Positions 48,411 through 60,365 are shown, counted from the first letter of the stretch. The stretch is 64,000 nt of DNA from Metallyticus violacea (GCA_030762175.1 CM060831.1:72137001-72201000), one strand, 5' to 3'. Notes: generated by a model not told the origin, from the sequence alone. Made by a program: numbers and translations.

Positions 48411-48850
48411 TTTTTTAACCTTCATAATTTGAATGCATTGTTCAACACAATAAATGTCACTTTTTAATTTTTTATGTTAAAGCTTATAGTGTTAACACAA
48501 CGCAAAGGTTGCAAATTTACATTATGTTAGCTTAAGTTAAAAAATAATAATATATGCAAAATATTATGGTGTTTTAAGCGTATGACCTCTCCCTTTGATT
48601 ATTATTTACTTTACGTGTTACATTGCATCCTCATAGAGGCTATATTTTTTTTTAATCTTCATAATTTGTCTACAATGTTCCAATATAATACATGTTACTT
48701 TTTATCTTTAAACTTATAGCATTTAAACAAAGCATAGGTTGCAAAGTTAGGATACGCTAGGTTAAGTTAAAAAATATCCAAAACTTTAGTGTTAAAAACG
48801 TATGCGTTTTCCCCCATGATTATTATTTACTTTACGTTATTATAGTGCTG
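48411..48850 (+). repeat. Tandem duplication of approximately 220-237 bp
   Basis: Copy 1 begins TTCATAATTTGAATGCATTG at 48421 and copy 2 begins TTCATAATTTGTCTACAATG at 48658. Both continue through an ACATGTTAC or AAATGTCAC block, a GGTTGCAAA block and GATTATTATTTACTTTACG (48597 and 48818). Identity is perhaps 80 percent with small indels. The second copy lacks the tRNA-like head. Confidence 0.85.
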
Positions 48851-50629
48851 CAATACAGTTTCTTATTTCATATCGCTGTATACTGAAAATGATTAACTAT
48901 TAACATGCATCCTAAAAAGTTAATTTGCCATACGATTGATTGTTTCCGTCCGCTACGACTCTTCCATCCACCTGCATTTGTTGCAAACTACTACTCGGCT
49001 TTCCCCGCTGCCGTTCGTGAAATTAAGCTTGACTACTGCACAAGAGCGGTCTGTTTGAACGGTATTTTGGTCCCAAACGGAAGTCGCTTTGTCATTGATC
49101 ATTATTCATAACCACATTCTGAATAATCACTTGACTGCTTACTAAAATGCTTGGCTGTTTTATTATTTTTTATTCAGTTACCATTAAGCGCCAGATCAGT
49201 TTATAACACTTGAATAAACATTCCAGAGCGGGCCTATGCTGCAACATGAAATCAAACACGCATAGGAAAATTGTTTAATCAGTAGAAATTAACATAGCCA
49301 GTTGCACGGTTAAGTAGTTAATCATTTCTCCAGTTTGCGGAGGAAAATTGTTTACAATACCAACTATGGCCGCTAACACGACCCATGGATTTTTCAAGTA
49401 GTCAATTGAGCAAGTTGTAAAAAATCGAAGCTACTGTTGCTGTTGTTTTCATCTTAACTGTACACCGGCACTCAGCTTTTGGATAAGGAAGTGTGTAAAT
49501 AAATATTAATACAGAATTAAGAATCAAAACTAACTGAAAAACACTTTTAAATTTTTTAAAAGAACTGGGTAATCAGTACGAGAAGACAGAATTTTGTACC
49601 GATACTCAACTCTGTTATAAGTGGCTTTCATTTCCAGGAAGATTTAATTAGTCGGATGTAATGAAAATACGGCTCCTTCCAAAGATTAAATTCAAATACC
49701 CAAGACTAATTGACAATGCAGTACGGATTAAATTATGGGTCCTCAGGCGAAACCTTATCTGGAGAAAATTTCTTGTCCTTTATTAGCAAGAAAAGTTTAA
49801 CCAGAACTGCTGCAAAGCGGGAACCTACAATAAGAAGGCAAAGTTGATCCATTCAATACGATCTGCACTGTCTTTTTCATATGAAGCTGACGTAGGCAGA
49901 TGCATATAGCGAGCTATTTCACTTTTAATAGTTTACTGCTGCATATTTTGGTCAAACAAGCAAAGTAATACCGCTGCTAAGTACTTATATCTTCCCAAAT
50001 CTAAAGCAAGTAAGAAAATAATTTGGTTGCTTATTGAATTTTAACCGTAATATATAGGACACCTTGTGGAAAAATTAGTATTGCATTTTTTAACAACAGG
50101 CGAAATTAAATTAATGGGAAAATAACTAGGTCATTAAATAAAGCATTATGTTAAATTCAAGGAGTTTCATGCACAATAAAAATCATATATCGGAGCACAA
50201 ATAAGATTCTTAGCAAAACGTCAAACAAAGGTCGTAGCGACTGAACAGTATTGCTCCCGCGCAATAGATCCTAAAACTTTGGTCACTCCACTGTCAAATT
50301 GCCAAGGAAGCTTTTACCTTCTGAAATTTACATCAGAATGAAGATAGATGCGTCAGGGTAAGAATGTATAAATGAGTGGAAAGAAGGAAAAAAGTCACTG
50401 ATGAACTCAAAAGTGGAATTAGTTTGAATTGCAATTAAGGCAGACAGATATTCACTCTTAATGAAATTTACTGACACAGTAGTCAATATTATCCATGGTG
50501 ACTTCGGGTAAAATAAGATAAAGCAGATGGGTCCCAAGGCAGCAGTGTGACAAATTTACTATGAACACTTGAACCGTAAAACTTGAGAAGGATGCTGTTC
50601 ATTATGGCCTGTACCGTCTCAAAACCGCT
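48851..50629. other. No recognised feature
   Basis: A 68-codon frame at 48905-49111 and others of similar size are unassigned. Confidence 0.45.
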
Positions 50630-50639
50630 TATTATCTTT

Positions 50640-51020
50640 TAAATTGTCAACCCGTATTTCTTCTTTCTGTATGGCTGCATTATTATTTCTAATTTTTCAT
50701 CAATGTCTTCCTGCGTGTAATAAAGAAACTGGTTAATTAGCAACTAAGTCTATTACGTGTGAACAATTAATGTTCTATTTTCTAATGGTATTGCCCATTG
50801 CATAATTATATTAAACAAATATGGAGTAAGGGAATAGTTTTGTCCCACTTCTTACTTAGTTCTAATATTATTTGTCATTTTATTTAAATTGTTTTTGCGC
50901 CATTATATAAACTTTGAATAAATTCCACCATATACTTTGGATACTCTCTTTTGTGTATCAAGTCTCATATTATCTTTCACATAATGCAGTCAAAGGCCTT
51001 CTTAAAATCTATGAATATTA
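50640..51020 (-). pseudogene. Non-LTR retrotransposon reverse transcriptase remnant
   Basis: The minus strand reads FIDFKKAFDCIM (50980-51015), the usual form of reverse transcriptase motif A with its catalytic Asp. It continues EYPKYMVEFIQSLYNGAK, then in a shifted frame VGQNYSLTPYLFNIIM (50798-50848), which matches the RQGxxLSPxLFNI block. Further on is EDIDEKLEIIMQPYRKKKYG followed by LTI (50645-50715), which normally follows the YADD block. The YADD block itself is missing, apparently deleted. Stops and frameshifts are frequent. The LINE clade cannot be decided from this. It is 5'- and 3'-truncated. Confidence 0.75.
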
Positions 51021-51149
51021 AATATAGGGGCCCTATAATGAATTCATTGCAAATTTTAAATTGAGCGCCTCTGTCGGTTTTTTGAAATTTAACAGGCTGT
51101 CATCTGTTCGTATTGCGATTAACGATTGTCATTTGTATGTATTGTTATC

Positions 51150-51715
51150 AGCTAAAATGGAGTGATAGACGAAGGCTCACACATCCAGATTCTGAAAGTG
51201 CATATTAAGTACGGCGAATGTTATGCAGGGACCGTTCGGAGACCGTGTAATTTTTGGTGGACGAAATGCGCCAGAGATTAATAAGGGAATTTAAGATACA
51301 GGATCAAAGAGAGTGTCAAATAGCCTGGAGTTCTCGGCGATTGGTAGAGAAAGTTGCCCACTTCAAACAGAGCGTTGCTACGAGCCCAATAAAGTCGATT
51401 CGCCACCATTTAAACATTTAACCGTTTTGAGAACATTTTCTAGCGAAATTTAACAAAAGATCTGCATATGCATCCTATTAGCACAGGAACTGAAGCCGAA
51501 GGACCATTTGCAGCGTCGAACATTTGCCTCTCTCGCACCGGTGATCAAAATTGGTCACCGAGATCGTGTTATTATTTTTATGGGTATATGTAAAACTTGC
51601 GTTTATGGGGACAATCCACGTCAACTCAAGGCAGAAATTAGACGTGCCATGAAACTTTGCTCTAAAGTCGTTGAAAAATTTGCACACATTGAAGGTATGC
51701 CAACGAAGCCCTAGA
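51150..51715 (+). pseudogene. IS630-like transposase with catalytic core deleted
   Basis: Downstream of a degraded N-terminal part (readable SIRHHLNI near 51395), the plus strand gives LHMHP at 51462-51476 and, after a +1 shift, QELKPKDHLQRRTFA (51484-51528). This is the linker between the DNA-binding and catalytic halves in a group of insect IS630/Tc1-like transposases. The frame then jumps almost at once to a C-terminal-like stretch, GICKTCVYGDNPRQLKAEIR (51580-51640), ending at 51714. The approximately 150-residue catalytic region expected between them is absent, so this is an internally deleted copy. It lies back to back with the reverse transcriptase remnant. Confidence 0.6.
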
Positions 51716-52290
51716 AGCCATTTATCTGATATTTTGTTTCATAGTAGTGTTTGTGCTTCATATTAACTTAATAATATTAACACTTTTGAAATAAATTATG
51801 TGTGTTATTATTAAAACAAAATTACTTTCATTTTGAGACACTATATTTAAGTAATTACATTCTCTCCTTTAATAAGTTATTTGTTTTATTGCAAAAAAAT
51901 ATTGTCTGGGCAGAACTGGCCAGTTCTAAATCCACTTTGTTATACAGTGAAATTATTTGAGTTAACAAGTGCAGCCTTCGCAATAGGAAAAAGGGAGGTA
52001 GAGTTTCCGCGTGTAAAGTTAGTAATTTTATTTCAGTATTTGTGTTATTAATGAAAGCATAAAATAACCCTGTATTTAAAACCGGTAATAATAAGGAATA
52101 ACCTGTGCTGTTGTCCATCAACAATGCATAGGAATTGCCTGTGCTTCACATGTTTTCCCGTAAGAATATGGCGGTTCAGAGCACGTTTCTTGCCGTTGGG
52201 AGATTCTGTCTCTCGTCAGATTTTAACAAGTTAATGAGTAATTTCTTTCGAATCGCCTTACTTCTTCTCTACATAACTCGTTTTCACATA
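51716..52290. other. No recognised feature
   Basis: AT-rich sequence with an 89-codon minus-strand frame at 51855-52124 that resembles nothing I know. Confidence 0.5.
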
Positions 52291-52812
52291 TCGCCACGAG
52301 TGTCCGAGGTCGTTAATTATTGATTTGGTTTATTTTTGGACGCTCTTTAATATCTCGTCTCATTCAATTCAGGGCATGAAACGGACGATAAATTTTGCCC
52401 AGAAGCCTCTAATTTCAGGCTTGAGGTTCTTTTACAAGACATAAATGTGCGCGACCTTACTTCCCTTCCGAAGGAAGCAACACTTAGGATTTTTAAGCCC
52501 GAAGAAATTCATCGACACTGGCAGGGATCGAACCCCGCGATCTTGGGTTTACGAGGCAAGCATGCCCAGGTCATTAAAATAGGGAACCGTAAGCGGGAGG
52601 ACTGGGGTTCAATTTTTATCATGACCGTCCTACCCAAATGAGGTTTTCTCCAGGTATTTGTCAGTCCTCATAAATGGCAAATGCCGGATAGGTACCCTAA
52701 ATTTAGGCCTGGAAAGCTTGATATATTTCCCAATTATTTATCATTTCATATAGTGATTCATCAATGGCCATCGCCTGTGATGCCTTAGCAGTAAAATGGG
52801 CGCTAAACAGTA
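52291..52812 (+). mobile_element. SINE B, split in its tRNA head by SINE A
   Basis: The head begins CGCCACGAGTGTCCGAGGTC at 52292. It is interrupted at 52317-52567 by a reverse SINE A and resumes with GGGAGGACTGGGGTTCAA (B box region). The body follows: TGAGGTTTTCTCCAGG, TACCCTAAATTTAGGCCTGG, ATCGCCTGTGATGCC. The tail repeat is nearly lost. No target duplication of SINE B itself was found. Confidence 0.9.
52317..52567 (-). mobile_element. SINE A nested in the SINE B head
   Basis: Reverse-oriented: it begins TTGATTTGGTTTATTTTTGG (3' end of the family) and runs to GATCTTGGGTTTACGAGGC. It lacks the first 25 or so bases of the tRNA head. The flanking 10-bp target duplication AGGTCGTTAA (52307-52316) and AGGTCATTAA (52568-52577) is itself SINE B sequence. 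Confidence 0.92.
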
Positions 52813-53215
52813 ATAAAAAATTAGAATGTTTCTATCGTATATAAAAATCGTTCATCAGGAATATATTTTATAGTGGCGTAACTAACAAATAATAATTAGC
52901 AGCCAATTGCATTCAATGAAAGTATTAAATAATACACGAGTAAGCTTGCCAGGTTTCTCCCAGTACGCAGCCGTGTTCTTCCAGGCCGTAACTCAAATGA
53001 ACCCAATGTGTTTTCAACTTAAATTTGGATATTATTTTGGTCAGTTCATTTACTGATTTTTGTAAATTGTTTTCTGAGGATTGTTCGAAATTTATTAAGT
53101 ATTTAGAATTGTTTCAGAGGAGGGTGAGATGAACTCAAGGAGTAAATGGCTTTTATCCAGTTCATGAAATACTAAAGCTTTTCGGCGTGGCACTATAGAA
53201 TTCAAAATTAAGAAA

Positions 53216-53225
53216 ATCTAAGATT

Positions 53226-53285
<60 letters not shown>

Positions 53286-53798
53286 AAAGTAATAGTAGTA
53301 GTAGCAGTAGTAATAGATATTTATTGTAGAAACTTTAAAGTATAAACAGCTAAGTATAACTGTCGAATTCATGTTTCGGCCATACATCCTTGTAACAATG
53401 AAAATATACATATATGCAGCCATACATGCATGCACACATATGTACAAATACATCGATATATGTACATTCCGTTTTCTATGAGTAATATATACAGTGGCAT
53501 GAATAGAACACACACCCCTGAGCCCTCTCCTCTTTCCTTTACTAATCTCTCCTCCCCAACTCCCCTCTATTTTCCATAGTCATTAACTCCTTTCTAGAGT
53601 CTTCGCTATAAATATTCCCAATTTGTGTGGGTATCTCTCGTGCACCAACACTTACCGGCAGATATTTATACTTATGCTGGAATTCAGAAATTGCAGTGGT
53701 AAATACTCATTTATTAAAATCTCTGTTTCCTTGCATTCTGCCAGAATATGCTTCCTGGTATCGTTTTCTTCGCACAATGGGCAGCTTCTTTCCCCTAA
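53216..53798 (-). pseudogene. Non-LTR retrotransposon C-terminus and 3' UTR
   Basis: The minus strand reads LGERSCPLCEENDTRKHILA followed by ECKETEIL (53715-53798), a classic CxxC-H-C zinc-knuckle tail. The frame ends with a TAA at 53652-53654. The roughly 430-base 3' UTR runs to a tail of ACT/ACTATT units (53226-53316), preceded by AATAAATATC. A microsatellite-like 3' tail is known in some LINEs. Upstream frames (to about 54040) are broken and unassigned, so the copy is strongly 5'-truncated or its upstream part is unrelated. Confidence 0.72.
53226..53316. repeat. (AGT)n microsatellite at LINE 3' end
   Basis: About 20 perfect AGT units (53226-53285), then imperfect ones to 53316. On the minus strand it is ACT repeats at the end of the LINE. 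The poly-tyrosine frame over it is an artefact. Confidence 0.95.
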
Positions 53799-54043
53799 AG
53801 CATTAACTGTTTTATTTTATTTCCAGGCCCCTGATTTTAGCCATACGTGACCACTTCACCAAGATTGTAAGAATCATAAAGTCAGGATTCGTCAGCAGAC
53901 GGATAAACTGCCAGATTGCGCCAAGTCTTAAGATAAAGAACATTAAAAACGGGGAGAAATTGGAGAGTGTTTGTGGAATGAAATAAGAGAACCGGCAGAA
54001 AAAGTAGAAAATCCTGACCTTTTCCATCACAAATGCCATTCCT

Positions 54044-54117
54044 AGGTACCAAGATTTGAACTCACGTCCGTACGCGCAGCAATCCAGTGCAACTGGGCAT
54101 TTCAGCTATTGTGCCTT
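54044..54117 (-). mobile_element. tRNA-like SINE head
   Basis: The minus strand has an A-box-like TAGCTGAAATGCCCAG and the B box GAGTTCAAATC (reverse complement at 54053-54063). The acceptor arms match at about five of seven pairs. It precedes the LINE 3' end in the same orientation, so a SINE whose tail derives from that LINE, or chance neighbours, are both possible. Confidence 0.5.
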
Positions 54118-55895
54118 TTATTCAATGTTCAGACATTACAGTATGTCGGAAAATATTGGTAGCTTCAGATGCTCAAAGCACCTTTCAAAGTCTTGAAAAA
54201 GTTTTTAGTACAACGCCTTCGGCAATCCATTTGCTCAAGACAAAGATCTTCTGAAATCAGTGAACAGCATTCCCACGTGGCCACTCAAAATGAAACATCC
54301 AAACATACCGTCCAACAGGAATCCACGGTCAATCACGTGTTTTCTTTTGTTTTAGAGATTAAAGCAGTTCGAGGCGGAGTAAGAGAGAGAGAGAGAGATG
54401 GCAGGAATATTTAATTTAGAGATTCCTTCCAGAGAGGGAGGAAAAAGCTGCGCGGAGAAAGCCATTCCTTTTTTAATTAAGAGCGAAAAACGAGAAAGCA
54501 AGGAAAGGACAGATCTCATAGGTCAACTCTGCAGATGACAGAAACTGATGTGTTTTCTTGTAGTTGGGATCGATATCCTCGTTGGGAATGAAACAGATTT
54601 AACGGTTTCTTGATGTAACGTTCGATTCCCTATGGAAAACCGTAGTCCTGGAGCGTGTAGCGTTAACCCAGTGCATTTTCTGCAGTTTTGAATAACGAGG
54701 CACAGTATCCAGTCTTTACTACAACCTCGACTGCTCTTTTCATCAAGCTAGGTAAACACCGAACTCAAACTCATCTCTCCAGGGATTACTGGTTCGCCAA
54801 ATGCACTGCCTCTCTCGCAAATATTTTCTTTCGCAGCATTCCGAAAATTAAGTTCGATAGTCTAACTGCTCTTGCAGTATGAAATCTATCCTCATTTCAT
54901 GGTGACGGCTTCACTTTACTACAGTATTTGCTTTTGGTTCGTTGTCAGATTCAAAGTTCTGTAAAGGAAGGCATAACTTTTGAAAAGTTGGAAAAAAAAA
55001 AAAGTAACCATCTTTTCTTTTCACAAACTACAATCAAGCTTTTGCTTGCTGAAAAAGAAGCAAATTAAGGAATATTAAGGCATTTCAAAATAGTCAAAAC
55101 TAAGTGAGCGTTATCAGAAATATGATAGTAAATATAAATATATAATACGCCAAGAGTTATTTGTTACCTCATTCCGCACTGAACGCAAGTCGCATGGAGG
55201 CAAGCTTGCACCATTCGCCGGCTTCGTCGGTGAAGATGCTCCCTTCGCATTTCCAATCGCATCACTTTGATCTCCAAAGCATTTCTTTTATTCCAAGTAA
55301 ATACTAATCTACCGTATGGGAGCTCGAAATGTTATCCGTCTGCAGTCAATCATTTCCGACTTTTTAATGAAATTTCTGATCCGCAATTCTTACAATTTTT
55401 GCCAGGAAGTTCTCCTACAGTTATTACTTTAGGCTTCAATTTTATCTGACCTGAAGGTAAATACAATACAGTAAACTTTACTTCATTGTAATTATTAACA
55501 AGGAATAATACAAATTATTAAGCTATACTGGTCTCTTAACAGACAACTGAGCTATAATAATACAAATACAAGAAATAATGCTTGCTCTAGTAACAGCAAC
55601 TGATATATTGCCCACATGCAACCATTTGGGAAAGGCGATGCCGTGACCTTGACCCAGCGCGCGCTGCGGTCAGCATTGGATGCAGGCACAAAATGATTGT
55701 AGCAAAATGCGAACTAAAACTCGATTTGTTGACATTTGTTTGTTTCTCTAGAATATAATGTTCTTAGAATAGCGAATACATAAGATTGAATAATAGCTTT
55801 TCCAGGCAGAGGCATTACTGATGAATGTCCATCGCAATTAGTAAAATGTGAACTGAAAATAGTCAAGTAAAGCTGACGAATAAGGGGTATAGAGA

Positions 55896-55906
55896 GGGGG
55901 GGGGGG
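55896..55906. repeat. Homopolymer of 11 G
   Basis: An uninterrupted G run, unusual in this AT-rich window. Confidence 0.95.
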
Positions 55907-56872
55907 TTATATGAGCTGTGTGTAGCTCTACCGTGCAAGTATTTAAAATGTGAGCATACATAATAAATGCTGTGCTAGGCAATCGACATACGTTTACTGT
56001 TTATAAACTAAGCAATTTAATATATACTTATATACTTACTTCTTAAAGTCACTAACATAAAAACATGGAAGAAATGTACATATTACGGAGCTTGAAGGTT
56101 ATCAGGTAGATACGAGTAACTACTGATCAATTCAACACCATTTTCACGGCATATCTGGGGGTATTATAAAGTTTTTATAAGGATGCATATGAAAGCGTCG
56201 ATTCCAAGTTAAATTTTCGACAGTCAACATGATGTAAATTTGATACTCTACACGAGTGGAAGTTTAGCCTGACTGGAATAAGTTAAATATGCGTTTTATC
56301 TCTCAGCACTTTCTAATAAAAGATACATATTTTTATATAACACAACTCGCCAACCAAATGAGCAAGTTTTTTAACCACATCAAATTTTATGATCTACCAG
56401 TTAGTGTGTCTGGATTATAGCTGGAAGGGAGGCTGTAATTTTCCCGAAACTCGGAATTAACCTGTACATGTCTCTAGAGTTAGTAAAAATTTTACATATT
56501 GAATGATGTTCGACGTAATTTAAGTTCGTAAATTACATAAAATTTGCTAACTCGGAGGTACTATAAGGCTGCAGCTGGTCGTCTAATCCCCGTTACAAAT
56601 GAATAATTTAAATATCCATCCAAACAGAAAAAATAAAACTAAAGTAATAGAGTTTTTGCAGTAAATTGATAAGAAAATACAGCTATTGAACAAGTTTCTA
56701 ATTTCAACCTTCTGGTTTCTAAATATATTTACAAGGTGAAGCAAGCATTTATAATGAAATAGAAATAGGTAACTGCATTGTGCAGAAATTATAAAATCAG
56801 AAAGTATGTGCAATAGATTTTTGGCAGCATTAGTTGAACTATATGGATATGTAACGTGTACCATGACAACAC

Positions 56873-56911
56873 AGAGAGAGAGGGAGAGAGAGAGGGAGAG
56901 AGAGAGAGAGA
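56873..56911. repeat. (GA)n microsatellite
   Basis: GA units with two GGGA interruptions. Confidence 0.95.
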
Positions 56912-57591
56912 AGCAGAATGCAAGCTGCAGTAATGAGAGCCCTTAGAGAGATTTCCGGGGTCTCGAAACAGAATCATAAGTAATAAGTAGGGATGGAAGC
57001 TCGGACATCGAACGTATGAAGTTAACTGCGTTCCATGTCATGCACATCGTGTTGTTTACATCAAATAAGATCTCTCTTTAAGAAACGTCTTTCATTTTCT
57101 ATAAGACCTGCAGATTCACCAGCAACCAACGAACGACATCCTACAACCAGCGTTTCTAGGCAATAACTTAGTTCCCAAGTTACAAGAGCGTTTACATAGC
57201 ATTCTTAATAAAACTGGTAAATATCGTAATAATTGAATACTAATGATGTGTAGAGCTAAAAGATGGGATCAACAATATGAGCTACAATGAGCTGAAACTT
57301 GAAAAAGAAGCAAAAGAAGAAAAGAAAGTATTGATCTCCTAGTCTTTATTCCACTCCTGAAGTTTCAGGTTATCAATGAGCAAATGTGTTATTCCCAAGA
57401 GCACCTTGGAATGGCTCTGAGTGACAAATCTACACAAACAGGACAACATAACTTATAAAATGAAGTGTAGTAATATCAATTTGATTATAATGAAATTTTC
57501 AGAGCTTCACAGTGATTGCAGGTTATGACAGGAAGAAACTAAAAACGAAAAAAGATAGCGAGCATTTAGAAAGGTTAAAGATATTCCTAAA

Positions 57592-57624
57592 CTATTATTA
57601 TTATTATTATTATTGTTATTATTA
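57592..57624. repeat. (TTA)n microsatellite
   Basis: About 11 TTA units with one G interruption. Confidence 0.93.
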
Positions 57625-58264
57625 AAATTTTCATATTATTTGCATGTATGGACTATAGTGTAGGTTTCGCAAGTAGCTACTCTGGATATTGAGGAAAGAA
57701 CTTCAACAATTTGAAGTTACGATCAAATGGGTTATAGAATAAGACTTTTGAAAGATTGTTGACCCTGTAGCCGAGAAGGCAGAGCTTACTCTAATAGCTA
57801 ATAACTATTTCTTCAACACTGTTTACCTGGTTACACCCGAAAATCCTTCCGGATCTGGTTCGCCGGGAGATTTTACACAGAAAAGACAGTTCTTACCATA
57901 TTCATAAATAACGTCAACTATAATTTTGAGACTTAAGATTTAACAAACAAAGCACAGAACAAACAAAGTTACATATTGCACCACTCTCATCATTAACTGT
58001 CCAGAATTAGTGATTTCTTCACAGCAAGAACCAAGTGACCTTACTTCAATGTATGACACAGTGGACCGTTTCTTCTAATCTCACAAATGAATCAAATAAA
58101 TTGCGTTATGCTACACCATTTTCATTATAAATATATTTTAATGTTTCTAATTATACCACAGTGCAGTTGATAAGGGTGAAATATAGTTGGTTCTTTTTGT
58201 TATTTTTAATGAGCATTCACTTAAAGCTTTGAGGTAAATATTCACAAAAAAACCCAATCTGGAG

Positions 58265-58333
58265 ATTAACCAAACTGGTATTCAAAACCGGACCGCTGCT
58301 TGAAAAGCATAACTTTACCGCTTGGACTACGCC
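58265..58333 (-). mobile_element. tRNA-like SINE head or tRNA pseudogene
   Basis: The minus strand reads TAGTCCAAGCGGTAAAG (A-box region), then ATGCTTTTCAAGCA (anticodon-arm-like) and GGTTTTGAATACC (B box). Its 5' end lies exactly at the target duplication of the neighbouring SINE A, so that SINE inserted at its edge. Confidence 0.55.
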
Positions 58334-58339
58334 GATGAT

Positions 58340-58630
58340 GTTCATTTGATTTATTTATGGGCACTCTTTAACATTTCAAGTCATCAGCGTCCCGTTCAAT
58401 TCAGAGCGTGAAACGGCCGACAAATTTTGCTCAGAGGCCGCTTCTTTCAGACTCGAGGTTGTTTTTCGTGTCGCAAATCTACGATACGGGACCCACGGCT
58501 TTACTTTCCTTCCGAAGGAAGCCATACTTAAGATTTTTACGTCCGAAAAAATCCATCGGCCCTGCCGGGTTTGAACCCGTGATCTTGGATTTAGGAGGCA
58601 AGTACGGTTACCACTACACCACTAGGACCA
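58340..58630 (-). mobile_element. SINE A, full length
   Basis: Reverse-oriented, from TTATTTATGGGCACTCTTTA (3' end) to CACTACACCACTAGGACC (5' end). It is flanked by an exact 11-bp target duplication ACGCCGATGAT (58329-58339 and 58631-58641). Confidence 0.95.
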
Positions 58631-58641
58631 ACGCCGATGAT

Positions 58642-60057
58642 TTTGAATGACGTGTCTATATTGATGGAATTCGTTTGGAATAGGCACTGAAGATCAAGTA
58701 TTTTGTTTGTTTATTTTAACTCGATATAGAACAGCGCTATGCTTTGTGACCTTACTAGATATATACTAGCAATGCCTAGTGTATTTACACTGAGACAGAA
58801 ACTGTATGTGTTACTCATTTCGACTTGAGTATTTTATATTAGCTGCTAAGAATCGTTAGATGATAACTTCTGGATCAACTACAGATAAAAACGTAGTATT
58901 TAGGTGTAGAAAATAATAATATTAAAGGTTGTTAAATCGACCCTGGAACGTTTCCGCTATTAATATTGAAAACATGTAGAAACAGGAAAACGAGGAAAGG
59001 TAAATTAGTAATGTAATAGTAGAATATGACTTAAAAAAGGAGAAGCAAAATTATATTTTGATGTAGACAATAGGTTACATAGTAGTACTTATTTAATGAA
59101 CACCCGTTACACACTTGTCTCCCCAGAAAATGTAACATAATTTATAACTTCAACTTCGTCTTAATTCACATTCCATTTTTCGAACTTGTAATTTGAACCT
59201 AAACATCACCGTTTGAAGTTATTATGACATACTCAACATAAACTTAATTTTTATTAAAAAAATAGCAGTGGAGTATTAGCACAACACTCACGCTCGGAGA
59301 GAACAAACTTATTCACAAAGTTTATTTGTTAACGAAAGAATACTTCTGTTGGTTTACAACGGGAGCAGTAGGACAGAAAGAAAAACTATATGGGCAGATC
59401 TTATTAGTACGCTCGAAAAGATTCCTGAGCTCGGAACAAAACAAGATTACATTAGCTGCTTTTATCTGGTTATTCTTCAACCTGAAGAAACAAATAAACT
59501 TCCCATTTCCCCCCTCAAAAAAAGAATATCCTTTTTTATTTGTCATGTTTCCTTCTAGAATAAAAAACAGCTTTTGCGATCCTCGAGTCTTTTGTGTTTA
59601 TGGATGCAAATAAAAGCATTTGAATGCTGTATCGTTTTCCATTAAGTACATGTAAAATAAACTGTATACAATACGAAAGTCGCACATTTCCACAGAAACA
59701 AAATATTGACGGTCTATGCTAACTTCGTTACTGAATGTCGGTTTAACTTGCGGATTTTAGAACGCAAACGTGAACTATGCTTATTGCAGTAAGAAATAGT
59801 AACATAAATTTATATTATTAGTATAGAGAATAATACTACAATATTAAGAAAGGACCTAATCTTAATTTACTTAAATAACAAACAAAATATTAAAGAAGCT
59901 CAAATAGAGATTATTTGAAAATTTAATTGTTTAACATATTGTAATAACAAAGACGTTTGTGCCCACTATAAATATTCACTACTTAACGCTTGACGACAAG
60001 GTGCAAATGTCAGAACCAGATGCCTCCTGAAATAAGCTGTAGAATGTATTTTAATGA
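58642..60057. other. No recognised feature
   Basis: Frames up to 95 codons at 59322-59613 on both strands are unassigned. No motif or repeat was seen. Confidence 0.5.
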
Positions 60058-60070
60058 ACTAAGTCGTAGG

Positions 60071-60365
60071 TTTGATTCGTTTTATTTACGGACGCTCTTA
60101 AACATCTCAGGTCATAATCGTCCCATTCAAATTAGGGCTTGAAACGGCCGACAAATTTTGTTCAGAGGCCCCTGCGTTTAGATTTGAGGTACTTTTTGGT
60201 GGCGTAAATGTACGACACGGGACCCACGGCTTTACTTCCCTTCCGAAAGAAGCCATACTTTTTACGACCGAAAAAATTCATCGATCCTGCCTGGGTTTGA
60301 ACCCGCGATCTTGGATTTAGAAGGCAAGTATGGTTACCACTACTCCACCAGGACCGACTCAAACC
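60071..60365 (-). mobile_element. SINE A, full length
   Basis: Reverse-oriented, from TTTATTTACGGACGCTCTTA to CACTACTCCACCAGGACCGA. It is flanked by a 13-bp target duplication with one mismatch, ACTAAGTCGTAGG (60058-60070) and ACTAAGGCGTAGG (60366-60378). A small deletion removes part of the GGGCGTAAAAATCC block. Confidence 0.94.

Larger units (their letters stand above)
54118..58264. other. No recognised gene; several simple repeats
   Basis: No family is recognised in frames up to 93 codons. It holds GA repeats (54382-54398 and 56873-56911), an 11-G run (55896-55906) and TTA repeats (57592-57624). A GC-rich patch at 55620-55690 (ACCCAGCGCGCGCTGCGG) has no assignable motif. Confidence 0.5.

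Noticed and set aside
53208..53513. 101-codon frame with a poly-tyrosine tract
   Set aside because: Translation of the AGT/ACT microsatellite at a LINE 3' end.
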